Source: Korobacter sp036501185 (GTDB lineage Bacteria > Acidobacteriota > Terriglobia > Terriglobales > Acidobacteriaceae). From it: a DNA stretch of 64,000 nucleotides. Numbering within the stretch: position 1 is the stretch's first letter; each line of letters begins with the position of its first letter. The notes beneath the pieces were generated by a model. The model was not told the DNA's origin. It saw nothing but the letters and a program-made list of their open reading frames with translations, and made no database searches. The translations under genes were made by a program, and so were the position numbers. The stretch spans positions 18,120 through 82,119 of the forward strand of contig DASYAU010000016.1 of assembly GCA_036501185.1 (NCBI GenBank), read 5' to 3'. Positions 42,493 to 51,500 of the stretch are shown in pieces.

Positions 42493-44492
42493 TGGGGATC
42501 TGCCTCCAACATCAGATGTTGGTCGAAGGTTGTTTCAATATGCGCGGTGGGACCGTGCACGGTGCCGAGCACCTTGTTGTGTTCGTAGTCGGTGATCGTG
42601 TAGGCGCGGTCTTGGAGACCGCGGAGTTCGACTTTGCCGGTGAAGGTGGGCGCGAAGAAGGCATAGAACATCGCGTCGCCTTTGCGAATGGCGTGGGCTT
42701 CGGGGCGATCGAATCCGATGTCGTAGAGCTGGCCTTCGTACTGGCCTTCACTGAGCATTTTTTCTTTATAGAGGCCGACCCACTTCTCGAACACGTGACG
42801 ACGTGCGGGAGTTAGATCGTATTCCGTCGCGCGCGAGGCGACGGCGGGCAGCGTGAATTGCGAGCCGACTACACCACCGACGCCGACGGTCGAAGCGAAG
42901 TCGGATTGGCGATCGCTTAGCTCAACGTGATCGCCGAAATAGGGGACGCCGTCGCCGAGGAGGGCTTTTAGGGCTTTGCCCTTGGTGCGGACCTGCCAGG
43001 AGCTCGAGGGATCGCTGGCGACGCTCATGTTGTAGTACGGCATGGTGAAGAAGGAGTACGAGGTGCCGCAGGGGCAGAACTCGACGAGCGCGCCGGGCTT
43101 GAGGTGCTGAGCTTCGTCGTAGATAGCTTTGAAGAGCTGCGGGAGTTGCTCGATCGAGTCCTCGGGCTTGGCGTGATGATGCGCGGGGTTGTAGCAGGCG
43201 GGGACGCCGTTCATGAACTGGCCGTCGAGCTTGAGGCCATCGAAGCCCCACTCGCCAATGATCTTGTCGACGAACTTGCGCTGGACGTCGAGGACGGGGG
43301 GAAAGGCCGGGCAGAGATACAGAGTATTCCACCAGGAGATTTTCTGCGGCGAGCCGTCCTTGTTCTTGAGGACGAGGTCGGGATTTTCCTTGAGGAGCGC
43401 GGAGTCGGGGGCGGCGCTCATGGGAGACCACCAGAGCTGCGCTTTGAGGCCCTGGCGGTGGATTTCGTCGACGAGGGCTTTCATGTCGGCGTCGCCACGG
43501 GGGAATTTTTTGGGATCGAGGGTGAGGTCGCCGTACTTGGTTTGCCAGCCGTCGTCGATCGTGACCCATTCGAAGCCGATGCGCTTGGCTTCGGGAATGG
43601 TTTTTTCGATTTGCGAGACGGTGAAGTGACGGCCGTATCCCCAAGCGCACCAGATGGGGCGGAAGCCTCCGGCGGCGGCGCGGGAGGAGAGCGGCTGGCC
43701 GAGACGCTGCATGAGATTGCGATAGGTGAGGAGCGCGGAGAAGAAGTCGCGGTGGTGGACGATGGCGAAGGTGCGGAAGGTGGCGAAGGTGGCACCGGGC
43801 GCGATGGTGTGCGGCTTTTCGAGTTCGATGGCGAGCGAGGCGTGACCGGCCTTGGGCTCGGCGATGGGGAGCGAGACCTCTTTGCCGGTGAGTTCGAGAT
43901 CGCCGACGGCGACACCGGCGTTGCGGGTCCAGATGTCGGCGAAGGGAGTGCCGCCGCCGTAGTCGCTGCCATTCATGCCGAGAAAGTTTTTCTGGTGGAA
44001 ACCGACTTTGAGCGGGACCGTCCACGCGGGACGACGTTCGTAGGTGCCGGGCTCGAACGACCAGAACGATGCGCCGGTTAGCTCGTAGTGGTTGTTGGTC
44101 CACTTGGAAATTTCGATGGGAGATGCGCCGGCGTTTTTGTAGACGACTTCGAAGATGGCGGCGTTGGGGAAATCGTCGTAGGTGGTGACGGCGACGATTT
44201 TCACCAGATCTTGGGAACGGCCTTCCAAAGTGAGGCGGCGGCCGGAACCGAGTTCGGTTTGAACTTGTTCGGTGTGCTGTGTAACTAACGCAAAATCGGA
44301 AATGGTTTTGTCACCGACGACGATGGATTCTGACGGCGAGAACGGGCCGAGTGCGGTGCCGAAGGCGAGGATGCGGGAGTGCAGCTGCGAATCAAATTCA
44401 ACGGCGATTTCTTTGCCGTCGAGACGCGCCTGGGCGGCAGCAAAGGAGGCCAACGCTGCCACGACGATGAAGAGGCGCTTGATGGAGTTCAC
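42489..44492 (-). CDS. Secreted GH36-like alpha-galactosidase (or alpha-N-acetylgalactosaminidase)
   Basis: The protein has 667 residues and belongs to clan GH-D. After the signal peptide (NSIKRLFIVVAALASFAAAQA) comes a beta-sandwich, then a TIM barrel with FEWVTIDDGWQTKYGD, the nucleophile in FDGLKLDG, FCPCGTSYSFF, and candidates for the acid/base aspartate in SVASDPSSSWQ or GDHVELSD. A C-terminal beta domain follows. The start is set at GTG 44492: a good promoter (TTGACG-17-TATAAA) lies at 44548-44576, so the ATG at 44576 would be upstream of the transcription start. Distinguishing galactose from N-acetylgalactosamine specificity needs comparison; the AgaS-like neighbour favours the latter. 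Confidence 0.88.
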   Translation of the reverse strand: MNSIKRLFIVVAALASFAAAQARLDGKEIAVEFDSQLHSRILAFGTALGPFSPSESIVVGDKTISDFALVTQHTEQVQTELGSGRRLTLEGRSQDLVKIVAVTTYDDFPNAAIFEVVYKNAGASPIEISKWTNNHYELTGASFWSFEPGTYERRPAWTVPLKVGFHQKNFLGMNGSDYGGGTPFADIWTRNAGVAVGDLELTGKEVSLPIAEPKAGHASLAIELEKPHTIAPGATFATFRTFAIVHHRDFFSALLTYRNLMQRLGQPLSSRAAAGGFRPIWCAWGYGRHFTVSQIEKTIPEAKRIGFEWVTIDDGWQTKYGDLTLDPKKFPRGDADMKALVDEIHRQGLKAQLWWSPMSAAPDSALLKENPDLVLKNKDGSPQKISWWNTLYLCPAFPPVLDVQRKFVDKIIGEWGFDGLKLDGQFMNGVPACYNPAHHHAKPEDSIEQLPQLFKAIYDEAQHLKPGALVEFCPCGTSYSFFTMPYYNMSVASDPSSSWQVRTKGKALKALLGDGVPYFGDHVELSDRQSDFASTVGVGGVVGSQFTLPAVASRATEYDLTPARRHVFEKWVGLYKEKMLSEGQYEGQLYDIGFDRPEAHAIRKGDAMFYAFFAPTFTGKVELRGLQDRAYTITDYEHNKVLGTVHGPTAHIETTFDQHLMLEADPQ

Positions 44493-44511
44493 GAGGCCAG
44501 AACCGATCCGT

Positions 44512-44546
44512 CTTTCGTAGACTTTCGTAAACTTGCTTAGACTTGC
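44512..44546 (-). promoter_or_regulatory. Candidate DeoR-family operator, four direct repeats with 10-bp period
   Basis: Written on the plus strand, CTTTC begins at 44512 and 44522 and CTTGC at 44532 and 44542. The repeats lie just downstream of the -10 box of the GH36 promoter, where a bound repressor would block transcription. Confidence 0.7.
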
Positions 44547-44547
44547 G

Positions 44548-44576
44548 TTTATAACCTGAATCATGGGATTCGTCAA
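44548..44576 (-). promoter_or_regulatory. Promoter of the GH36-SIS operon
   Basis: On the minus strand, -35 TTGACG (44576-44571), a 17-bp spacer and -10 TATAAA (44553-44548). The match to the housekeeping sigma consensus is strong. Confidence 0.82.
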
Positions 44577-44587
44577 AGAAAAGCTGG

Positions 44588-45535
44588 TTAAATCCGCTCG
44601 ATTTGGACTTGGGGAAAGAAGCGGTCAACGACCGTGCGGGAGATGAAAGCCGGACTGGGGGCGAGACAGTTCGCAGCACCACAGGCGACGGCGAGACGAA
44701 GACATTCTTCGGCGGATTTATGTTCCGCGTGGGCGAAGGCAAAGCCGGCGAGGAAGGAGTCGCCGGAAGCAATGGCGGAGATGGCTTCGACCTTGGGAGG
44801 TTTTGCGTAGAGCTGCTCGTGAGCACTGACGAAGATGGCGCCTTCGGAGCCGAGGGAGAGGATGACCGAGTGCGGGCCGCGGGAGCGGAGATCGTTAGCG
44901 GCTTGAAGAGCGGATTCGCGCGAGCGGATTTCGCAGTGGAGGAGAGCTTCAGCTTCCTGACGATTGGGTTTGATGGCGTGGGGCGCGGATTTCAGAGCCA
45001 GGGCCAGGGGTTCACCGCTGGTATCGAGAAAGGCGGTGCAGCCGCGGTCGGACGCGATGGTGATGAGCTCGGCGTAGAAATCTTTGGGGAGATTTTCGGG
45101 GAGACTGCCGGACATGATGACGGTGTGGTGATCGTTGAGCGTGGCGCGGAAGGTGGTGAGGAAGGCGTCGCGCTCAGCGTCGGAGATGGAGGGGCCGGGC
45201 TCGAGGATTTCGGTCATGTCGCGGGACGACTCATCGATAATTTCGAGGGTCATGCGGGTGCGGGCGGCGATGGGGACGGTGATGGTGCGGATGCCGCGGG
45301 AGGCAATTCCCTTCTGGCAGAAGTCACCTTCGCTGCCGCCGGTGAAGGCTAGCCAGGTGACGTCGGCGCCGAGAGCTTGTGCGGCGTAAGAGACGTGGCC
45401 GCCTTTGCCTCCGGCGGCGGGGAGAGCGGCGGTGGCGCGGTTGACGATGCCAAGTTTGAAACTGGGAAGAATGAGGCGGCGGTCGACGGCGGGGTTGAGG
45501 CTAACGCAAAGCAACTTGGGCGCGCTGGAGTTCAT
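44588..45535 (-). CDS. 1-phosphofructokinase / tagatose-6-phosphate kinase family (PfkB)
   Basis: The protein has 315 residues. It starts KLLCVSLNPAVDRRLILP, the opening of FruK and LacC proteins, then AAGGKGGHVSYAAQALG for sugar binding, and ends with the phosphate-anion hole SAIASGDSFLAGF, where Asp is the catalytic base. In the usual family this is GAGDS or GSGDS; here it is ASGDS. In a locus with an AgaS-like protein it may phosphorylate tagatose-6-phosphate to the 1,6-bisphosphate. The ATG at 45535 is chosen because of its homology start. No cognate aldolase gene is in the window. It diverges from a second PfkB gene across an operator. Confidence 0.87.
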   Translation of the reverse strand: MNSSAPKLLCVSLNPAVDRRLILPSFKLGIVNRATAALPAAGGKGGHVSYAAQALGADVTWLAFTGGSEGDFCQKGIASRGIRTITVPIAARTRMTLEIIDESSRDMTEILEPGPSISDAERDAFLTTFRATLNDHHTVIMSGSLPENLPKDFYAELITIASDRGCTAFLDTSGEPLALALKSAPHAIKPNRQEAEALLHCEIRSRESALQAANDLRSRGPHSVILSLGSEGAIFVSAHEQLYAKPPKVEAISAIASGDSFLAGFAFAHAEHKSAEECLRLAVACGAANCLAPSPAFISRTVVDRFFPQVQIERI

Positions 45536-45538
45536 TTC

Positions 45539-45553
45539 GAAAGACTGTGAAAG
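45539..45553. promoter_or_regulatory. Candidate DeoR-family operator between divergent kinase genes
   Basis: GAAAG at 45539-45543 and again at 45549-45553, a 10-bp period. The palindromic AGTATACT at 45561-45568 contains a TATACT -10-like box on both strands. Confidence 0.6.
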
Positions 45554-45600
45554 CACGGCAAGTATACTCTGAGAGGAAATTTCAGCCGCAGCGGAGGCAC

Positions 45601-46512
45601 ATGGCACTCGATATTGCGATTGTCGGCGAGATCAATCTCGACCTGATTTTGTACGGACTGCCGCAGGAGATGCCGGTGGAGCGCGAGCTGTTGGGCTCGG
45701 ACTTTCGCATGACTCTGGGGAGTTCGTCGGCGATATTGGCGCACAACTTGGCAACTCTGGGAACACGGGTGGGATTCGTGACGTGTGTTGGGCCGGATGC
45801 GATGGGAAAAATTGCGCTGGAATATTTACGAGATCGCGGGGTGGATTTATCGCACGTGATTGCTTCGCAGACGGCGACGGGAGTGACGCTGATTCTGCCG
45901 CATGGAAAAGAGCGGCACATCCTGACCTATCCGGGGGCGATGAATGAGCTGCGGTATGACGGGCTTGATCTCGCGTATTTGAAGACGGCACGGCATTTTC
46001 ATTTGTCGTCGTTGTACCTGCATCGCGGGCTGGTGGCGGATGTGGCACAGCTGTTTCGCGAGATGAAAGCGGCGGGACTGACGACATCGCTGGATACGAA
46101 TGACGATCCGGAGGACCGGTGGGAGCGGCTCGACGAGATATTGCCGCACGTGGATATCTTTCTGCCAAATGCGCAGGAGGCGTGTCGGATTGCGCGGACC
46201 GAAAATGTTGACGAGGCGATTGAGAAGCTCGCGCGGCGCGTGCCGACGCTGGTGGTGAAGTTGGGGGCGCAGGGGGCGATGCTGCGGCGTGGTGGGGAGA
46301 CGGTGCGGGCGGCGGCGACGAGCGTGGATGTGGTGGATACCGTCGGCGCGGGCGACACGTTTGATGCGGGGTTCCTGCACAAATTCCTGCAAGGGGCGCA
46401 GGCAGAAGAATCGCTGACATTTGGGAACCGGTGCGCGGCTTATTCGACGACGGCGGCGGGAGGGGTGGAGGCGTTCCGGGATGAGGGACGACGGAAGAAA
46501 TTCTTGAATTAG
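45601..46512 (+). CDS. PfkB/ribokinase-family carbohydrate kinase
   Basis: The protein has 303 residues. Residues 3-17 (LDIAIVGEINLDLIL) are the ribokinase first motif, and the second, catalytic signature is VVDTVGAGDTFDAGFLHKFL near residue 246. DTNDDPEDRW, FLPNAQEACRIAR and LVVKLGAQGAML complete the pattern. It resembles 2-keto-3-deoxygluconate and adenosine/fructokinase-like PfkB enzymes, but substrate cannot be assigned. AGCGGAGG lies a few bases upstream of the ATG. Its stop overlaps the 3' end of the convergent DeoR gene by 4 bp. Confidence 0.88.
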   Translation: MALDIAIVGEINLDLILYGLPQEMPVERELLGSDFRMTLGSSSAILAHNLATLGTRVGFVTCVGPDAMGKIALEYLRDRGVDLSHVIASQTATGVTLILPHGKERHILTYPGAMNELRYDGLDLAYLKTARHFHLSSLYLHRGLVADVAQLFREMKAAGLTTSLDTNDDPEDRWERLDEILPHVDIFLPNAQEACRIARTENVDEAIEKLARRVPTLVVKLGAQGAMLRRGGETVRAAATSVDVVDTVGAGDTFDAGFLHKFLQGAQAEESLTFGNRCAAYSTTAAGGVEAFRDEGRRKKFLN

Positions 46513-47291
46513 ACGAGGACGACTTCGCAGCCGGCGGCGCGGAGTTTTTGTTCGACTTCCTGCGAAATGTTTTTGTCGGTGATGACCTTGTGGATGCCGG
46601 TGAAGGGCGTGATGCGCGACATGCTGCGTTTGGCGAACTTGGTGGAATCCACGACGAGCACCACTTCGCGGGCGATCTTCACCATCGCCTGGTTGACGCG
46701 GGACTCTTCGAGGTTCGGGGTGCTGGGGCCGAACTCGGGATCGCAGGCGGCGGCACCGAGGAAAAGGCGATCGGCGGAAAGGTGCTGGAGCATGTTTTCG
46801 GCGAAGCCTCCGACGACGGAGACGGAGTCGGCACGGAGAATGCCGCCGACGATGACGAGCTGAATTCCCTGCACGCCTAATAATTCCATGGCGACGTTGA
46901 CGCCGTTGGTGATGACCTGGAGGCCGGTCTTGCCTTTGAGGTTGCGCGCGACTTCCTGAGTAGTGGTACCGGAGTCGAGGATGACGGTTTCGCCGTCGTT
47001 GACCATGGCGGCTGCAGCGGCGCCGATGCGCTGCTTTTCGTTGGCCTGGGCTTGCAGGCGCTCCATGAGCGGGGATTCGGGATTACCGGGCTCGTAGTGG
47101 ACGGCGCCGCCGCGCGAGCGCATGAGCAGGCCTCGCTTGTGAAGCTCGTTGAGATCGCTGCGGATGGTGACGGCGGAGGTGTTGAAGCGCTCGCTCAATT
47201 CCTGGACGAGGACGCGCCCGCGTTCGCGCACCAACTGCACGATGCGCAGGCGACGCTCTTCACTCATCAACTGGTCGGAACTTGCGGCCAT
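46509..47291 (-). CDS. DeoR-family transcriptional repressor (AgaR/GlpR type)
   Basis: The protein has 260 residues. The N-terminal winged helix (RRLRIVQLVRERGRVLVQELSERFNTSAVTIRSDLNELHKRG spans residues 12-53) is the DeoR signature. The remainder is the ribose-isomerase-like sensor domain (ETVILDSGTTTQEVARNL, QVITNGVNVAMEL, VIVGGILRADSVSVVG, VVDSTKFAKRS), which binds a phosphorylated sugar. It should repress the surrounding sugar genes. The ATG at 47291 has a GGGAAG site. It lies 22 bp downstream of the amidohydrolase gene and probably shares its promoter. Confidence 0.93.
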   Translation of the reverse strand: MAASSDQLMSEERRLRIVQLVRERGRVLVQELSERFNTSAVTIRSDLNELHKRGLLMRSRGGAVHYEPGNPESPLMERLQAQANEKQRIGAAAAAMVNDGETVILDSGTTTQEVARNLKGKTGLQVITNGVNVAMELLGVQGIQLVIVGGILRADSVSVVGGFAENMLQHLSADRLFLGAAACDPEFGPSTPNLEESRVNQAMVKIAREVVLVVDSTKFAKRSMSRITPFTGIHKVITDKNISQEVEQKLRAAGCEVVLV

Positions 47292-47313
47292 CTTCCCTTT
47301 CGGATCTTGTTGG

Positions 47314-48468
47314 CTATTTTGCCGCCAGCTTCGGCGGAGTAGCAAATATCTTGTCGGCGTTGAGGTGATAGACCTTCTCCAGCACTTTATCAGGCAGAGC
47401 CATGCCGTAGATTTTCCAGCGGCCCTGGCCAGGATAGCCCCAGTAATCGAAGTACTCGTCGGCGGTTTCTAGCCAGCGGAAGTTGTTCTGGTACATGCCT
47501 TCCTCGGGCGTGTTGTCAGTACCGAACATGATGCGGTCCTGGTACTTGAGGAAGAACTCGCGGGCGCGGCGCGGCTGGCGTCCTAGCTCGGCTTCGCGGG
47601 CGCCGAATTCGGTGTACATGTTGGGGTAGCGATCGAGTTCCTGGCTGACGTAGTCGAGATTTTCCGGCCAGTTCGCAACGTGCAGAGCGATGAACGTGGT
47701 GTGCGGATGGCGGGCGATGACGCGGTCGCGCGCGTCGAGGATCGATTGCTTGCTGGGGAACTGCGGACCGTAGAAGCTCCAGTCGGGATGCTCAATCAGC
47801 TCTTCGTAGCGCTCGTTGTTGCCGTCGATGGGATGGAAGAAGGCTTCGGGGTCGGTGACGTGGATGGAAACGGGAATGCCCAGCTTGCCTGCTTCCTCCC
47901 AGACGGGATCGAGGCGGGGATCGTCGACGGCGATGAGTTTTCCGGTCTTGTCGCGGACGCCGAGGCCTAGGTCCTTGAGAACTTTGAGGCCGCGCGCGCC
48001 ACGGCGGACGCTGTCGTCGAGTTGAGCGACCATTTCCTGCGAGAAGTTGGGATCGTCGATCTTGCTCCAGTCGATTTGGGCGAAGACGAGGAAGCGGCCG
48101 GGATAGGGCTTCACCATTTCGTCGATGACGTGCTGGAGTTTGTCGCCCCACATGCCGGTGAGGATGATGATCGTCTTTATATTGAGCTTGTCCATGCGAG
48201 CGACGAGGGTGGCGGGATCCATGTGCTCGTCGATGCGGGCAGCGTCGTTGATGTGGTTGTGGACGTCGAAGACGGGATACTTGGCGCGAAGAACCTGGTG
48301 CTCCTGCTCGTGAAGCATGGATTGGGGATGGAAGTCGCGGAGGAGGAGAGTCTTCTTCTGTTCGGCGTCGGGCGCGGCCTGGTAGCCGATTTGGGATTGC
48401 GGTTGCTGCTGGGCCAGGGCGAGCGCGCCTATAAAGAGGAGGGGGAGGGTCCGGAGAAACTTGGTCAT
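47314..48468 (-). CDS. Secreted amidohydrolase-2 family protein
   Basis: The protein has 384 residues with signal peptide MTKFLRTLPLLFIGALALAQ. The TIM-barrel metal-dependent hydrolase fold is shown by the first strand YPVFDVHNHI (HxH), then GLKVLKDLGLGVRD, IPVSIHVTDPEAFFHP, HTTFIALHVANWPENL and the late Asp in IMFGTDNTPEEGMYQNNFRWLETADEYFDY. The family includes lactonases and decarboxylases acting on small acids and lactones. The signal peptide puts it outside the inner membrane. It is divergent from the TonB receptor across 127 bp containing the operator. Confidence 0.87.
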   Translation of the reverse strand: MTKFLRTLPLLFIGALALAQQQPQSQIGYQAAPDAEQKKTLLLRDFHPQSMLHEQEHQVLRAKYPVFDVHNHINDAARIDEHMDPATLVARMDKLNIKTIIILTGMWGDKLQHVIDEMVKPYPGRFLVFAQIDWSKIDDPNFSQEMVAQLDDSVRRGARGLKVLKDLGLGVRDKTGKLIAVDDPRLDPVWEEAGKLGIPVSIHVTDPEAFFHPIDGNNERYEELIEHPDWSFYGPQFPSKQSILDARDRVIARHPHTTFIALHVANWPENLDYVSQELDRYPNMYTEFGAREAELGRQPRRAREFFLKYQDRIMFGTDNTPEEGMYQNNFRWLETADEYFDYWGYPGQGRWKIYGMALPDKVLEKVYHLNADKIFATPPKLAAK

Positions 48469-48536
48469 GAATGCCTCACAAAAACTTGTTGCCAGTTCTA
48501 CCGCTGGACGGGGGCTTTACACAAGGAAAAAATGAC

Positions 48537-48565
48537 TTGTGAAAGTTTGTGAAAGCGATTATAGT
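48537..48565 (+). promoter_or_regulatory. Promoter of the TonB receptor gene
   Basis: -35 TTGTGA (48537-48542), a 17-bp spacer and -10 TATAGT (48560-48565). The two GAAAG repeats lie between the boxes. Confidence 0.78.
48541..48555 (+). promoter_or_regulatory. Candidate DeoR-family operator at the TonB receptor promoter
   Basis: GAAAG at 48541-48545 and 48551-48555, a 10-bp period, placed inside the promoter spacer. An inverted CTTTC follows at 48574-48578. Confidence 0.65.
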
Positions 48566-48595
48566 TTCGCGCACTTTCAGAACGGGAGAGTTGCC

Positions 48596-51500
48596 GTGCG
48601 TCTGTCCTCACCAACTCGAGTCGTGATCCTGGCGTTGTTCGCTGCATTCCTCCTCCTACCCTCGGGAATTTTCGCGCAGGCTTCGGTACGCGCGCAGTTG
48701 CGCGGCACGGTGACCGACTCTTCGGGAGCCGCGCTGACCCATGCGAAGGTGACCGTCACCGACGTCGGCACCAACCAATCGCAGGCGGTGGAGACGAATT
48801 CGACGGGCGAATACATTGTGCGGGCGCTGCGTCCGGCGAACTACACGGTGAAGGTAGAAGCGCCGGGATTTCGGCCAGAGCTGAAGGAAGGCGTCGTGCT
48901 GCAGGTGGACCAGCAGTCGAGCCTGAACTTCACGATGCGTCCGGCGGGCGGCGAGACGAAGGTGGAAGTGACTGAGGCCGCGCCGCTGCTGGATAGCGAT
49001 GATCCGTCGCTGGGAACCGATATTACGAACGAGTATGTGAAGCAGATCCCACTGGCGAACCGCAACTTTTTCGGCCTGGTGTTCCTGAATGCGGGCGTGA
49101 CCGAGGTGGCCGGATCGGGGACGACTGATAACTATCCTGCGGGAACGAATTTCGTATCGAACGGCCAGCGCAATGCGACGGCCGAAATACGCATGGATGG
49201 ATCACTGATCAGCGCTCCGGAACAGGGCGAGGGCGGCAACTCGAACGTGTATTACGAACCTTCCGTGGAAGCGGTGCAGGAATTCAAGGTACAGAGCAGT
49301 CCCTACTCGGCAGAGTACGGAAGCAATGGCGGCACGGTTGTGAACATGGCCCTGAAGAGCGGCACGAATAAGCTGCACGGCTCAGCATGGTGGTTCGGAC
49401 AGCGAAGCTGGCTGGATGCCAACGACTTCTTCAGCGACCAGGCGGGACTTGCTAAACCGGACCATTCGCGCGACCAGTACGGGTTCTCAGTGGGCGGGCC
49501 AATCAAGAAAAACAAGACGTTCTTCTTCTTCGATTTGGAGCGGGTGAAGGAAGGCGACCCGGTACCGATCGTGGCAACGGTGCCAACGGCGGAGGAGCGC
49601 AAAGGAAACTTTTCGAATTCGCTGATAACGGACCCGAACACGGGCGATGTTGTGCCGAACCTGATTTTCAATCCGCTGCAGGTGAGTCCGGGCGGAACGA
49701 GGCAGGCATTCTCGGGAAACATGATCCCGGCGCAGTACCAGGACGCGATTGGACAGAAGCTGCTGGCTCTGTATCCGCTGCCGAACCAGCCGGGCGATCC
49801 GGACGGCACGAATAATTTCCGGGCGAACACGATTGCGGCATCGAAGGGCTTGCAATTCGATTTCAAGATCGACCATCAGCTGAACGATAAGAACCACCTG
49901 GCGTTCCGGTTGAGCTACGGCGGGAGCTCGTTTTCGACACCGACGATCATGGGCGATGGCGAATTCAACGACGGCATCAAGGGGACGACGACGATTTACA
50001 ACGCGGGCCTGCAACACGACTGGACGATTTCGCCGACCCTGCTGCTGAGTTCGCGGTTCTCGGTGGATCGAGTGTCTTCACCGGGGCAGAGCAATAACTA
50101 TCCGACGGCGGCGTCGGTGGAATTTCCGTCGGTGCTTGCAAATGCGAATGCTGGAATCGATCGCATGCCGGCGCTGCTGACAGACTCGCCGTGGACCTCG
50201 CTGTTCGATCAGTGCTGCGGCGACACGAATTTTGCGCACACGCTGTATTCGTACTCGTCGGTGCTGTCGTGGTCGCGGGGGAAGCATAACTGGAAGTTCG
50301 GCGGCGAGGAGCGAATGTTCTTCAACAACTTCCAGCAGCCGAGCTATCCGACGGGGTACTTCCACTTCGGGCAGACGGTGACGGAGCAAGTGGTGAACGC
50401 GTTCAATCCGGACCAGGGGAACCCGTTTGCCGACATGCTGGTAGGCATGGGCGATTATGGCGGAATCTCGATTTATCCGGCGGTAGCGAACAAGAGTATG
50501 GAGACGGCGTTCTATGCGCAGGATGAATGGAAGATCACGCCGAAGCTGACGCTGAGCCTTGGGTTGCGCTACGAGTGGAGCTCGCCGTACACGGAGCGGT
50601 TCGACCGGCTGCAGTACAGCAACTTCAACGGGAGCAGCGGGGTGAGCATCCCCGCATTGACGTTCAACCAAGACGGCGTGAACGTGACCGGGCCGTGGAA
50701 TGCGAGCAATCTGGCGGGCACAACTCTGTTCCCGCAGAACACGGGCAACCGTTCCGTGCCGACGGACCGGAACAACTTTGCGCCGCGCATTGGCTTTGCA
50801 TATGCATTGACGCCGAACACGGTGATCCGCGGCGGCGCGGGGATCTTCTACGGAATGAACGTGGCGACGAACTTCCAGTACACCGGCACGGCGTTCCGCA
50901 AAGACGGGAACATTAATTTCACTCTGAACAATTTCGAGTCGCAATACGCAACGTTTGCCAATCCGTTCCCGGCGGGACTGCCGCAGCCGGAAGGCACGCA
51001 GTACGGGCCGCTGTCGATGTGGGGATACCCGAACCAGAACGATTTGGGAACGCAGACGGCGCAGAATGCCGATATTTACCAGTGGAGCTTCGGCGTGCAA
51101 CGTTTGTTGCCGTGGCAGACGGTGCTGAGCGTGGATTATTCGGCGAACCGCAGCACGCATTTGCCATGGGGCGGCGCGGGCGGAATCAATGGAGGAGGGC
51201 CCAGCACACGGGACCGCAATTACATTCCGTCGTCCATCCGGCAGCAGTTCGACACACTGACGCTGTACAACGATCTGCACAACACGGTGACTAACCCGTT
51301 CTACAGCCTGTTCCAGGGGCCGAACGCAGTGTTCAACCAGCCGGACTCGATATACAACGATCCGGAGATTCCGCTGCTCAACCTGCTGCGGCTGTATCCG
51401 CAGTTCGATGGGCCGTTTGAGGGGCTGCCGCTGCTGGGCGCGTCGTCGTGGTACAACGCGCTGCAGATCCGCTTCCAGAAACGAATGACGAATTACATCA

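Noticed and set aside
43104..44081. Long plus-strand frame antisense to the GH36 gene
   Set aside because: Shadow frame caused by GC-rich codon usage of the real gene; its product is low-complexity Gly/Glu/Asp/Val-rich.
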